Positions 8,350-16,563 of a stretch of 64,000 bases of DNA are shown here, piece after piece. The notes under the pieces are model-generated. The model saw only the letters and a program-made list of their open reading frames with translations, was not told where the DNA came from and did not search any database. Where the stretch lies: the NCBI GenBank assembly GCA_902793325.1, contig CADBCY010000007.1, positions 1 to 64,000 of the forward strand, given 5' to 3'. This DNA is from an uncultured Eubacteriales bacterium. GTDB lineage: Bacteria; Bacillota; Clostridia; Christensenellales; Aristaeellaceae. Position numbers and translations under genes: made by a program. Positions within the stretch are counted from its first letter, which is position 1. Each line of letters opens with the position of its first letter.

Positions 8350-9345
8350 TCAGCGCTTTGCAAACAGCTTCCGCCTCAGCAGGCCGCCCTCCATGCGGGT
8401 GCTCATGATCAGCACCACCAGCAGCAGGCCGCCCCAGATGAGGCTGGCGTAGTAGGTGTTCAGGCTGGGGAACATGTTCACGCCCGTGGCGATGATCTGT
8501 ATGGTGACAATGGCGATCAGCACGTTGCCGATCTTGCCCATGCCGCCGTCCGGCAGCACGCCCGCCAGCACCAGGATCAGTATGCAGCGCATCACGTAGG
8601 AGGTGCCGTAGTCGGCCTTGGCGCTGGCCATGGTGTTCACCATCAGCAGGCAGCCGATGCAGCAGATGACGTCGCAGAGGATGTAGGTTCCCACCACCAT
8701 GCGCTTGGTGTTGATGGCGGAGAACTGCGCCGCCTTGATGTTCGTGCCCACCATGTACAGCTTTTCGCCGTACACCGTGTGGTTGAGCAGGAACCAGCAC
8801 AGCGCGAAGATCGCGAGGAAGATCACCAGCGGCACCGGCAGGAAGCCCAGCAGGTACCTGTGGCCGATCTCCGTGTACAGCGCGGGCAGGCCCTTGACGG
8901 TGTTGCCGCTCGTCAGCGCGACGGACAGGCCCGTCCACACCAGCTGCATGGAGATGGTCGCCATCACCGGCGGGATGTCCAGCTCGCTGACCAGCAGGCC
9001 GTTGATGAGGCCGCCCACCACGGCGATGCCCAGGGCGATCAGTATACCGACCAGGATCACTCCGCCCGCCGGGGCATCCGCGCGAGCCGCCATGTAGCGC
9101 ACGGCCATGATGGTCGCGAAGTCGCCCAGCGCCATGAAGGACATGTCCATCTTGCCGCAGATGAAGCAGAACATCAGCCCCAGCGTCACCACGCCGTACT
9201 CTGGGAACTGCATCGCAATGCCCCGCCACACGTCGCCCTTCCAGAGCATCGGGCCCTTGAGGATCGTAAAGAACAGCAGCACCACCGCCATCAGGCCCAG
9301 CAGCATGAAGGTATAGCTGTGTTTTTGAAGGTTCTTCGATTTCAT
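8350..9345 (-). CDS. Sugar ABC transporter permease (RbsC/RhaQ-like), second copy
   Basis: A 331-residue integral membrane protein of the carbohydrate importer 2 permease family, with about ten hydrophobic segments. The conserved cytoplasmic loop region contains GEKLYMVGTNIKAAQFSAI. GGAGGTG precedes the ATG at 9345. The gene begins 14 bases after the stop of the first permease. Two different permeases plus one double ATPase and one binding protein is the layout of rhamnose-type (RhaSTPQ) importers, which use a permease heterodimer. It imports a sugar across the cytoplasmic membrane; rhamnose is favoured by the adjacent mutarotase. Confidence 0.88.
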   Translation of the reverse strand: MKSKNLQKHSYTFMLLGLMAVVLLFFTILKGPMLWKGDVWRGIAMQFPEYGVVTLGLMFCFICGKMDMSFMALGDFATIMAVRYMAARADAPAGGVILVGILIALGIAVVGGLINGLLVSELDIPPVMATISMQLVWTGLSVALTSGNTVKGLPALYTEIGHRYLLGFLPVPLVIFLAIFALCWFLLNHTVYGEKLYMVGTNIKAAQFSAINTKRMVVGTYILCDVICCIGCLLMVNTMASAKADYGTSYVMRCILILVLAGVLPDGGMGKIGNVLIAIVTIQIIATGVNMFPSLNTYYASLIWGGLLLVVLIMSTRMEGGLLRRKLFAKR

Positions 9346-9359
9346 TGTCTCCACCTCCG

Positions 9360-10379
9360 TCAATGCTTCTGGCGCTTGGCCTGCAGGGCGGATACGGTAA
9401 CGCCCACCAGGATGACCAGGCCGTTGAAGAACTGCTGCCAGTAGGTATCGATGCCCAGGATCAGCATGCTGTTGGAGACCAGCGATATGATGCCCACGGC
9501 CACCATGGTGCCGAACACCGTGCCCTCGCCGCCGTAGATCGACGCACCGCCGAGGATGACGGCCGGGATGATGGTCATTTCCTTGCCCACCATGGCCTTG
9601 GGGATGGACTGGCTCTCCATGCACACGCGGATCATGCCGATGAAGCCGGCGACCGCGCCCACCGCGGAGTACAGCAGGAACTTGGTCTTCTTCACGTTGT
9701 AGCCGGCGCGCTCGGCGGAGACCTCGTTGCCGCCGATGGCGTACAGCGCGCGGCCGAACATGGTCTTGTTCAACAGGAACGATACGATGGCGCACAACGC
9801 GATCAGGAACAGCACCATCGCCGACAGCGTGAAGCGTATGCCGCTGGCGGGGTCGGCGCTCTCGAAGATGTAGAGCTTGCCGAAGGCCTTCATGCCGGCG
9901 GGCAGCGTGGAGGTGATCTCCTTGAGCTTCAAAAGGCCCATCGAGATGCCGGTGAAGAAGGTCTGCGTGCCCAGGGTGACGATCATGGTGTTCAGCTTGA
10001 AATTGGAGATGATCCAGCCGTTCAGCATGCCCAGCACCCAGCCGATGCAGACGGCCAGCGCAAAGCCCGCCAGCGGGTTCGAGGCGCACCAGCCGTTGTT
10101 CAGGCAGATCGTGGTCGCCAGCGAGTACGACAGCGCCGCGATGGCCGGGAAGGACAGGTCGAAGCCGCCGGAGATCATGACCACCAGCGAACACATGGCG
10201 AACATGCCGTCCACCACCATCGTCCTGAGCACGGTGACGTTCAGCCGCGTAAACACCCCGGGCAGGGCGATCAGCTTGCCGCCGGATTTGAACTGCACCA
10301 GCGCACACAGCAGGAGCAGCACGATGAACATGTAGAATTCCGTCCTGCGCGTCATGCGCTTCAGCTTTGCGTTATTCAT
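9360..10379 (-). CDS. Sugar ABC transporter permease (RbsC/RhaP-like), first copy
   Basis: A 339-residue hydrophobic protein of the RbsC family, starting MNNAKLKRMTRRTEF, with the family signature GRALYAIGGNEVSAERAGYNV in the cytoplasmic loop and GGASIYGGEGTVFGTMVA near the C-terminus. AAGGAGG lies just upstream of the ATG. It follows the ATPase gene by 12 bases and pairs with the next permease. It is the partner half of the membrane channel of the deoxysugar importer. Confidence 0.88.
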   Translation of the reverse strand: MNNAKLKRMTRRTEFYMFIVLLLLCALVQFKSGGKLIALPGVFTRLNVTVLRTMVVDGMFAMCSLVVMISGGFDLSFPAIAALSYSLATTICLNNGWCASNPLAGFALAVCIGWVLGMLNGWIISNFKLNTMIVTLGTQTFFTGISMGLLKLKEITSTLPAGMKAFGKLYIFESADPASGIRFTLSAMVLFLIALCAIVSFLLNKTMFGRALYAIGGNEVSAERAGYNVKKTKFLLYSAVGAVAGFIGMIRVCMESQSIPKAMVGKEMTIIPAVILGGASIYGGEGTVFGTMVAVGIISLVSNSMLILGIDTYWQQFFNGLVILVGVTVSALQAKRQKH

Positions 10380-10391
10380 GTCCGCGCCTCC

Positions 10392-11876
10392 TTATCGAAT
10401 GATCTCCAGGATGTTCTCTTCGGTGATCTTCTCGCCGGTCATCTCGCCCACGATGCCGCCGTCCTTCATCACGATCACCCGGTTGCAGTTGACGACGACC
10501 TCCGCCAGGTCGTCGGAGATGATGATGACCGCGAGGCCCTGGTTGGCCAGGTCGTGCACCAGCGCGTGGATGTCCTGCTTGGCGCCGATGTCCACGCCCA
10601 CGGTGGGGCCGTTGAGGATCAGCACGTCCAGGTCGTTGTTCAGCCACTTGGAGAGCACGATCTTCTGCTGGTTGCCGCCGGACAGCGTGGAGGCGAACTT
10701 GCGGGCGTCGTCGGTGGCGATGGAGAACTTCTTCACCCACTCGTTGGCCTTGTTGAACACGTCGTCGTGCCGTATGGTGCCCAGCGTGCGCGTCAACTGT
10801 TTCAGCGACGCCAGCATGATGTTGTCGGCGATGGGCTGTCTGAGGCACAGGCCCTCGGTGAGGCGGTCCTCCGGCACGTAGCCGATTCGCAGCTTCTGCG
10901 CCATGATGGGCGAGGTGATCCTGACCTGCTTGCCGTTCAGCGTGACGGCGCCGGAGTGCACCTTGCCAAGGCCGAACAGGCTGAGCGCCAGCTCCGTGCG
11001 GCCGGAGCCCAACAGACCCGTGATGCCCAGGATCTCGCCCTTGCGCAGGTCAAAGGTGACGCCGTGGAACTTGCCGTTCCACGTCAGGTGGTCCACCTTC
11101 AGCACCGGGTCCTTGCTGATATTGGTGGGCACGAAGTAATCGTCCTCCAGCTCGCGGCCAGTCATGTAGTAGGTGAAATCCTTCTTGGTGAGGCTCTTCG
11201 TCTCGCCGGAGAACACGTTTTTGCCGTTGCGCATGATGCACACGTCGTCGGAGATCTCGAAGATCTCCTCCGTCTTGTGGCTGATGAACATGATGGCGAT
11301 GCCGGAATCCCGAAGCTGGCGCACCGTCTTGAACAGCGCGTCGACCTCCTTCTTGGTCAGGGCCGTGGTGGGCTCGTCCATGATGATCAGCTTGGCGTTG
11401 AACAGCAGCGCGCGGCAGATGGCCACCAGCTGCTTGTCCGCCACGGAGAGCTCGCCCATCTTGGCGTACAGATCGATGTCGTAGCCGATCTTGGACAGCG
11501 CCTCGCGGGCGGTCTGCTCCCAGCGCTTGCGGTTCACGATCCTGCGGCCCGAGGTGATCTCGTTGTTGATGGCCAGATTCTCCATCACCGTCAGGTTCGG
11601 GAAGATGGACAGGTCCTGGTAGATGACCTGTATGCCCAGCCGCGTGGCCTCCGCCGGGGTGATGTGCTGGATGGACTTGCCCTCGAACACCACCTCGCCC
11701 GCGTCGCGGGTGTAGACGCCGGAGATGATCTTCACCAGAGTGGACTTGCCGCACCCGTTTTCCCCCGCCAGGCACATGACCTTGCCGGGCCTGACCGCGA
11801 AATTGACGTTGTCCAGCGCGTGTACGCCGCCGAAGCGCTTGTCAATTCCCGTCATTTGAAGCAGGTATTCAGACAT
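10392..11876 (-). CDS. Sugar ABC transporter ATP-binding protein, tandem domains (RbsA/RhaT-like)
   Basis: A 494-residue protein with two ABC domains in tandem, as in RbsA, MglA and rhamnose RhaT. The first has Walker A GENGCGKST, a signature region with SVADKQLVAICRAL, and DEPTTAL as Walker B. The second has GLLGSGRTE and LSGGNQQKIVLSKWL, with degenerate Walker residues as is usual for the second half. The chosen ATG at 11876 (MSEYLLQMTG) is preceded by AAAGGAG; an in-frame ATG 24 codons upstream lacks family homology. It energises the two permeases downstream. It is separated from the binding-protein gene by tandem hairpins at 11951-12000, which would lower its expression relative to the receptor. 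Confidence 0.92.
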   Translation of the reverse strand: MSEYLLQMTGIDKRFGGVHALDNVNFAVRPGKVMCLAGENGCGKSTLVKIISGVYTRDAGEVVFEGKSIQHITPAEATRLGIQVIYQDLSIFPNLTVMENLAINNEITSGRRIVNRKRWEQTAREALSKIGYDIDLYAKMGELSVADKQLVAICRALLFNAKLIIMDEPTTALTKKEVDALFKTVRQLRDSGIAIMFISHKTEEIFEISDDVCIMRNGKNVFSGETKSLTKKDFTYYMTGRELEDDYFVPTNISKDPVLKVDHLTWNGKFHGVTFDLRKGEILGITGLLGSGRTELALSLFGLGKVHSGAVTLNGKQVRITSPIMAQKLRIGYVPEDRLTEGLCLRQPIADNIMLASLKQLTRTLGTIRHDDVFNKANEWVKKFSIATDDARKFASTLSGGNQQKIVLSKWLNNDLDVLILNGPTVGVDIGAKQDIHALVHDLANQGLAVIIISDDLAEVVVNCNRVIVMKDGGIVGEMTGEKITEENILEIIR

Positions 11877-11950
11877 AAAGCAACGACTCCTTTGCTTGGT
11901 TTCGCATAACCACTGATGGCGTCGCAGCGCGCCGCGCTCCGATCCCATCA

Positions 11951-12000
11951 GCGTTCACCGAACCGTGAACGAGGCAGGGAAGGATGCCCTTCCCTGCCTC
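11951..12000 (-). other. Tandem intra-operon hairpins after the binding-protein gene
   Basis: GAGGCAGGGAAGG (11971-11983) pairs perfectly with 11988-12000 across a 4-base loop. Adjacent GTTCAC/GTGAAC (11953-11970) forms a second hairpin. No T-tract follows, so this is more likely an RNA-stabilising or partial attenuator structure than a full terminator. Confidence 0.6.
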
Positions 12001-12053
12001 GCGGGTTGATGGGGATGAAGGCTCGAATCCCGTGAAAGCAGCAGTTCCGGGGA

Positions 12054-13049
12054 TTAGAAGCCGAAGGACTCCCAGTTGTCCGCGGTCACAGCCAGGTAGC
12101 CGTCGCCGAAGATGAAGTTCTTGCCCTTGCCGTTGTCGGCAACATGCACGGCATGGTAGCCCTCTTCGCCGAGGTCAGAGCCCTCGCCGATCTCCTCGCC
12201 GTTGAACATCTTCAGCGCGGTGTTGAGCTGCACGCGGGCGGTGACGGAAGCGTCCCACAGGGCGACGGACTTCAGCGTGCCGTTGATCAGGTAATCGGAA
12301 ACCTCGGCGGGCATGGCCACGGAGATGGCGAACATCTGGCCGGTCAGGCCCATCTCCTCGATTGCGCGGGCGGCGCCGGGGGCGTCGAAGGAGCCGGTGC
12401 CGAGGATGCCCTTCAGCTCGGGATACTTCTCCTTCAGCTGCATGGTCAGGTTGTAGGCTTCCTGAGCGTCGGAGTTGTCCTCAACGCGCTTGTCGGGAAC
12501 CAGGGTCATGTTCGGATAGGCTTCCTCCTGGCGGGCCACGGCGGCGTCGGCCCAGTTGTTCTGGGACTCCATCGTCATGGAACCGACCATGGTGATGTAC
12601 TCGCCTTCGCCGCCCATCTGCGCGGCCAGCTCGTCCATCAGGAACGCGCCCAGGCCGGCCTCGTCAAAGGCCTCGATGTCCCAGTCGACGTTCTCCATGC
12701 CGGAGGCCTCGGTGGCGATGACGATGATGCCCTTCTCGCGGGCCTGCTTGCAGATCTCCTCGGTGGCGTCGGGATCGTTGGGAGAGAAGCACAGAATGTC
12801 GATGTCCTGGTTGACCAGGTCGGTCATGATCTGAACCTGCTCCGCGGCGTCCACGGTGGTGCCGCCCTTGTAGATGACATCGATGCCGTTGTCCGCGGCC
12901 CACTGCTCAACGCCCTGCTGCACATGGTCCCACCAGGGCTGGCCGATGACCTTCGGTACATAGGCGATGACGGGGGTCTTTTCGGCGAACGCGGCGGTCA
13001 GGGACATGAGCATCATGACTGCCAGAATCAGTGCGACGAGTTTCTTCAT
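12054..13049 (-). CDS. Sugar ABC transporter substrate-binding protein (RhaS/LsrB-like)
   Basis: A 331-residue protein with a signal peptide (MKKLVALILAVMMLMSLTAAFA, cleavage near AFA-EK) and a type-1 periplasmic-binding fold. Motifs include VIAYVPKVIGQPWWDHVQQG, DILCFSPNDPDAT and GILGTGSFDAPGAARAIEE. The last resembles the rhamnose / autoinducer-2 branch. There is no lipobox Cys, which is unusual for a Gram-positive receptor; it may be held by the membrane anchor or released. It is the first gene of the operon and gives the importer its specificity. The downstream mutarotase points to L-rhamnose or another 6-deoxyhexose. Confidence 0.88.
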   Translation of the reverse strand: MKKLVALILAVMMLMSLTAAFAEKTPVIAYVPKVIGQPWWDHVQQGVEQWAADNGIDVIYKGGTTVDAAEQVQIMTDLVNQDIDILCFSPNDPDATEEICKQAREKGIIVIATEASGMENVDWDIEAFDEAGLGAFLMDELAAQMGGEGEYITMVGSMTMESQNNWADAAVARQEEAYPNMTLVPDKRVEDNSDAQEAYNLTMQLKEKYPELKGILGTGSFDAPGAARAIEEMGLTGQMFAISVAMPAEVSDYLINGTLKSVALWDASVTARVQLNTALKMFNGEEIGEGSDLGEEGYHAVHVADNGKGKNFIFGDGYLAVTADNWESFGF

Positions 13050-13124
13050 GGTTGTATCCTCCTTTTTCTATATAATCTCCGCCTGCGGCGGAAATCATCG
13101 CGCGTGAAACGAAAATACCCGTTG

Positions 13125-13135
13125 AATACCGTATT
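13125..13135. promoter_or_regulatory. Possible operator palindrome upstream of sugar operon
   Basis: AATACCGTATT is a perfect 5-1-5 palindrome about 75 bases upstream of the receptor ATG. A related GGTATT recurs twice between 13195 and 13220. Operator function is a guess from position only; the cognate regulator is not in the window. Confidence 0.25.
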
Positions 13136-13470
13136 AAAACCTTAATCCAATAATAGCAAACAAAATCGCTAAAAACCATATATGATTTGAAGATGGTATT
13201 GTATATTTTTAAGGTATTCTGCCTCGCCGCCCATCCCCCCGACGGCACGGCCGGCGCAATGCCACTGATTACCTGTTGTCGGTGATTCGGGTATTCCTTG
13301 CGAAAGCATGGAGAAAACACCTGGGATTTGCCGGTATATCCCCCAAAACCACGATTTTAACATCTCGGCCTGCGGTTTTATCAACGGGCCGGATCGGCCC
13401 GTCCCGCGCAATATTGTATAATTATAATATGTGGCGCCGAAATGAGCATCAGAGCAAGCGCTGCGCAAAA

Positions 13471-13504
13471 ACGACCTCGCGGGAACCCGTTCCCGCGAGG
13501 TCGT
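13471..13504 (-). terminator. Rho-independent terminator downstream of the MATE region
   Basis: A perfect 16-base stem (ACGACCTCGCGGGAAC / GTTCCCGCGAGGTCGT) with a 2-base loop, followed on the minus strand by TTTTTGCGC. It would end transcription coming from the 14-21 kb minus-strand genes. Confidence 0.75.
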
Positions 13505-13648
13505 TGGGCTACAATCTTGGCGGGCCCTAAGGGATGGCGCCGTAAAGCGGCGCGGTTCCGCCGCCCAGAGAGGGACGACGGGATTTTTGTGTCCTGACCA
13601 TCCTCTTGATACATGATGAGATTGGGTTAAGCGGCTGAAGGGCGAATT

Positions 13649-13781
13649 GTATCAAAGTGATGGCCACTTTGTATTAAAATGGCAGTCGGATACGAGGATA
13701 GTCCGAGCCAACACTTTGACACTAATCCTGTGAATACCCTTGCGGCGCAGGGCTTCTGGGGTTGTGTATCAAAATGATGGC
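13649..13781. repeat. Degenerate direct repeats, GTATCAAARTGATGGC
   Basis: Copies lie at 13649-13664 and 13766-13781 (one mismatch), with a shortened variant GTATTAAAATGGC at 13671-13683. The pattern (several short copies, A/T-rich, containing CAAAATGATG) resembles the multiple terminal repeats of IS21-like elements. No transposase frame is present, so this may be a leftover IS end. Low confidence. Confidence 0.3.
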
Positions 13782-13862
13782 GGGAACCCTCTATTCTTGA
13801 GTTCCGACTTTTGTCTGGTTTATCCTTCAACTGTTGTAGACTCTGTCAACTCTTATATCCGG

Positions 13863-14244
13863 TCAGAGCGGCAGAACGATGCGTGGATATCGCGCCTCGG
13901 TCACGTCCAGAACATCGTAATCGATGTTGTTCTGCCGAAGCTGCCTGACGAACACCCGGAAATAATCCTCTTCCCGAAAAAACTGTATGAAGTTCAGGAA
14001 GAAGTACCCGTTTACCGCGCTCAGCTCCACCGTCAGCGGCACATGGGTCGATGGCAATGCCGTGGACGGCAGCGCATCATTCTCAAGGATAGTCCTCGCT
14101 CTCCAAATCATCCTGCGTCACAACCTCGTCCACAACGCCTTCCCTCCTGTTTGATACATGCCAAAACAACCATTCTGATACTGTTTTGACTTCATAAAAA
14201 CCTCTCGCTTCCATATAGATCCCGTTTTCAGCTTTCCATAGCAT
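13863..14244 (-). pseudogene. Probable frameshifted small gene of unknown function
   Basis: Two overlapping frames look protein-like and abut. The first runs from ATG 14244 for 53 codons (MLWKAENGIYMEARGFYEVK ... DDLESEDYP, stop). The second continues in a different frame (LENDALPSTALPSTHVPL ... NIDYDVLDVTEARYPRIVLPL) to a stop at 13863. A single-base indel near 14085 would join them into a protein of about 125 residues. It begins 14 bases after the MATE stop, so it could have been the last gene of that operon. I do not recognise the family. Composition is less GC-rich than the neighbours. It could also be two unrelated spurious frames. Confidence 0.35.
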
Positions 14245-14257
14245 CTCCTGTCTTTGC

Positions 14258-15610
14258 CTACGCGTCTGCGATGTCCCTGCTGATCTTGCGGTAGAGCCCG
14301 TAGGCGATCGCCACGTTCAGCAGGTCCGCGACGAGCTGCGCCCACACCAGGCCGTCCATCCCGAAGAGGCGGTTCATCAGGAACAGGATCGGTATAATCA
14401 GCACCAGGTGCCGCACCACGGCCATCAGGAACGATACCTCGCCCTTGCCCACGGCGTTCATGAAATTGACGATGTGGTAGCCGATCAGCATCAGCGGCAT
14501 CGCATAGCACCGCCCCTGCAGGAAGTGCGCGCCCAGCGAGACCGTCTCCGCGTCCGCGATGAACGCGCCGAGGAGCGGCCGGGCAAAGCAGCGAAACAGC
14601 ACGACGCAGGCGCAGGAGATCCCCAGTATGGCGACGCGCGCCAGGCTGAAGAAGCGGTTCATGCGCGCGATGTTCCCGGCGGCGTAGTTGTACGCCACCA
14701 GCGGCACCATGCCCAGGCACACGCCCAGCCCGATGTTCAGCGGGATGCGCTCCAGCTTCAGCACGATGCCCATGGCGGCCAGCGGGATGTCCCCGTAGGA
14801 CACGATCAGGCGGTTGAGGACGATGGTCACCAGGTCGAACAGGAAAATGCTGATCGCGGCGGGAACGCCCACGGAGTAGAGCGACCGGGCATGCGCCCGA
14901 CCGATCCGCACGATCCGCGTGGGCAGCGTCAGCGGCGTCGTGTCGCGCACCCTGCGGAAGGCCAGTATAAAGTAGACGAGCGACGCCACGTTCGACAGCA
15001 TCGTCGCGACCGCCGCGCCGAGCACCTCGTAGCCCTTCGGCAGCAGTACGAACATGAACAGCGGGTCCAGGAACACGTTCAGTATCCCGCCCAGCCCCAC
15101 GCCCAGGCCCGCCTCCTTCGAGTAGCCGGCGTTGCGCAGCAGCATCGGCATGGACATGGACAGCACCGTCGGGACGCCGCCGATCACCACCGCCGCGAGC
15201 AGGTACTGCCTGCCGTAGGCGTAGGTGTTCTCGCTCGCGCCGAGCAGCCGGAGCAGCGGGTCCATGAAGGCCAGCACCAGCAGCGAAAATGCCAGCGCCG
15301 CCAGCGCCGCCGTGGCGACGCTGTAGGAAACCACGCGGCGCGCCTCGTCCGTCCGCTTCTCGCCCATCAGGCGGGCCATCAGGCTGCCGCCGCCGACGCC
15401 AAACACATTCGCCAGCGCCACCGACGCCAGGTACAGCGTCAGCACCAGCGACGATGCGCCGATCATGTACGGGTTGTTGGTGCGCCCGATGAACCAGGTG
15501 TCCGCGAGGTTGTACACCAGCACGATCAACTGGCTCGCGATCGTCGGCAGCGCCATGACCGCAAGCGCGCGGGCGGGGCGCATCGATTCAAACAGTTCGT
15601 CCTTCTTCAT
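14258..15610 (-). CDS. MATE family efflux transporter
   Basis: A 450-residue membrane protein with about twelve hydrophobic segments arranged in two halves. Typical MATE motifs are near the N-terminus (MALPTIASQLIVLVYNLADTWFIGR, shown here in part) and mid-protein (LLRNAGYSKEAGLGVGLGG, LNVFLDPLFMF). MATE proteins export cationic drugs or metabolites using Na+ or H+ gradients. The start at 15610 (MKKDELFE) agrees with family N-termini; a TTG eight codons upstream has no ribosome site. It is the last intact gene of a run that starts with an amino-acid importer, 45 bases after the MBL-fold gene. The substrate cannot be deduced. Confidence 0.88.
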   Translation of the reverse strand: MKKDELFESMRPARALAVMALPTIASQLIVLVYNLADTWFIGRTNNPYMIGASSLVLTLYLASVALANVFGVGGGSLMARLMGEKRTDEARRVVSYSVATAALAALAFSLLVLAFMDPLLRLLGASENTYAYGRQYLLAAVVIGGVPTVLSMSMPMLLRNAGYSKEAGLGVGLGGILNVFLDPLFMFVLLPKGYEVLGAAVATMLSNVASLVYFILAFRRVRDTTPLTLPTRIVRIGRAHARSLYSVGVPAAISIFLFDLVTIVLNRLIVSYGDIPLAAMGIVLKLERIPLNIGLGVCLGMVPLVAYNYAAGNIARMNRFFSLARVAILGISCACVVLFRCFARPLLGAFIADAETVSLGAHFLQGRCYAMPLMLIGYHIVNFMNAVGKGEVSFLMAVVRHLVLIIPILFLMNRLFGMDGLVWAQLVADLLNVAIAYGLYRKISRDIADA

Positions 15611-15655
15611 GGCGGTAGGGTCATCTCTTCCCAAAGCGTATGCGCGGGGCCGCGC

Positions 15656-16531
15656 TCATCGCACCCACAGCAGCGCGTTGTCCTCGATCACGGCCCGCAG
15701 ACGCCCGTTCTCCGTGAGCCAGGCCAGGTAGGAGCGCACGGTGCTGCCCACCAGCGCGTACTGCTCAAAGGTCATCGACAGGCCGCAGGCGTCGAACAGG
15801 CGCTTCAGCAGCATTTCAAAGGAAACCGGCGCCTCGCAGAGCTCCACGATCCTGTCCGCGATCTCGTGCACCTTGTCGATGTTCGCCTGCGCGAGCGGCG
15901 CGATGTCCTCCACGGCGTCCGCGTGCGCGGGGACGAACAGCCTGCCCTCCATGGCCTTCACGGATTCCAGCGTATCCAGGTACGCTCCCACGTCGACCAG
16001 GAAGCTGATCTGGTACTTCTCCAGCGTGGCCGCGCCGGACAGGCAGTCGGCCAGGTAGACGACGCCGTCCGCCGTGCGGTAGCCCACCATGTCCCACGAG
16101 TGGCCCGGCAGCGGGATCGCCGCCATGCCCGCCGGGAGCGCGTCGTCCGTCAGCGGCAGCGCGTCGCTCTGCTGCGCCAGCAGGAACTTGTGCCTGAGCG
16201 CCTTCGGCGGAAAACCGCCGTACAGCGTAGCCGGCTCCAGGATCGTATGCCGCGCGAAGCATTGCTCGACGCCGGGCGCGTAGATGCGGCACCCGGTCTG
16301 CGCCTGCAGGAAGCTGTTCCCGCCGATGTGGTCCGCGTGGGCGTGCGTGTTGTAGATCGCGCGGAGCCTCCAGCCCCGCGCGTCGAGTATGCGCCGGACC
16401 TTCTTCCCCGCGTCCCTGTCGTTGCCGCTGTCGATCAGGCACACCTCGTCCTCGCCCGTCCGCACCAGCCCGATCTTCGCGGGACACTGGATATAGAAGC
16501 TCCGCTCCGATGCCTGGATCAATTCGTACAT
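15656..16531 (-). CDS. MBL-fold metallo-hydrolase
   Basis: A 291-residue protein with the metallo-beta-lactamase fold signature H63-A-H65-A-D67-H68. Further ligands are likely in LPGHSWDMVGY and in FVPAHAD. This set binds two metal ions, usually zinc or iron. The family includes glyoxalase II-like thioesterases, lactonases and phosphodiesterases. The C-terminal ~60 residues are helical and rather DNA-binding-like (FEQYALVGSTVRSYLAWLTENGRL), as in the winged-helix tail common in this subfamily. It lies between GH31 and MATE genes with short gaps and is probably co-transcribed. Substrate unknown. Confidence 0.82.
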   Translation of the reverse strand: MYELIQASERSFYIQCPAKIGLVRTGEDEVCLIDSGNDRDAGKKVRRILDARGWRLRAIYNTHAHADHIGGNSFLQAQTGCRIYAPGVEQCFARHTILEPATLYGGFPPKALRHKFLLAQQSDALPLTDDALPAGMAAIPLPGHSWDMVGYRTADGVVYLADCLSGAATLEKYQISFLVDVGAYLDTLESVKAMEGRLFVPAHADAVEDIAPLAQANIDKVHEIADRIVELCEAPVSFEMLLKRLFDACGLSMTFEQYALVGSTVRSYLAWLTENGRLRAVIEDNALLWVR

Positions 16532-16563
16532 GATTCCTCTACACTCCTCTCCCGCCCGGGGCG

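Larger units (their letters stand above)
13050..13862 (-). other. About 0.8 kb non-coding stretch: operon leader, terminator and repeats
   Basis: Next to the binding-protein gene is an A/T-rich leader. It contains the small palindrome AATACCGTATT (13125-13135) and a GC hairpin beside the ribosome site, but I could not find a convincing -35/-10 pair. A terminator lies at 13471-13504 and degenerate repeats at 13649-13781. The rest shows no supportable gene; short frames here lack plausible ribosome sites or homology. Confidence 0.5.

Noticed and set aside
7156..9444. A 762-codon plus-strand open frame opposite the sugar operon
   Set aside because: It is antisense to well-recognised ABC and UroD-like genes, is His/Gln/Val-rich as expected from GC-rich antisense frames, and has no family resemblance or ribosome site.
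13427..13450. TATAAT-like sequence in ATAATTATAATATG as a promoter for a plus-strand gene
   Set aside because: No open frame with a ribosome site follows; the site faces the terminator at 13471.
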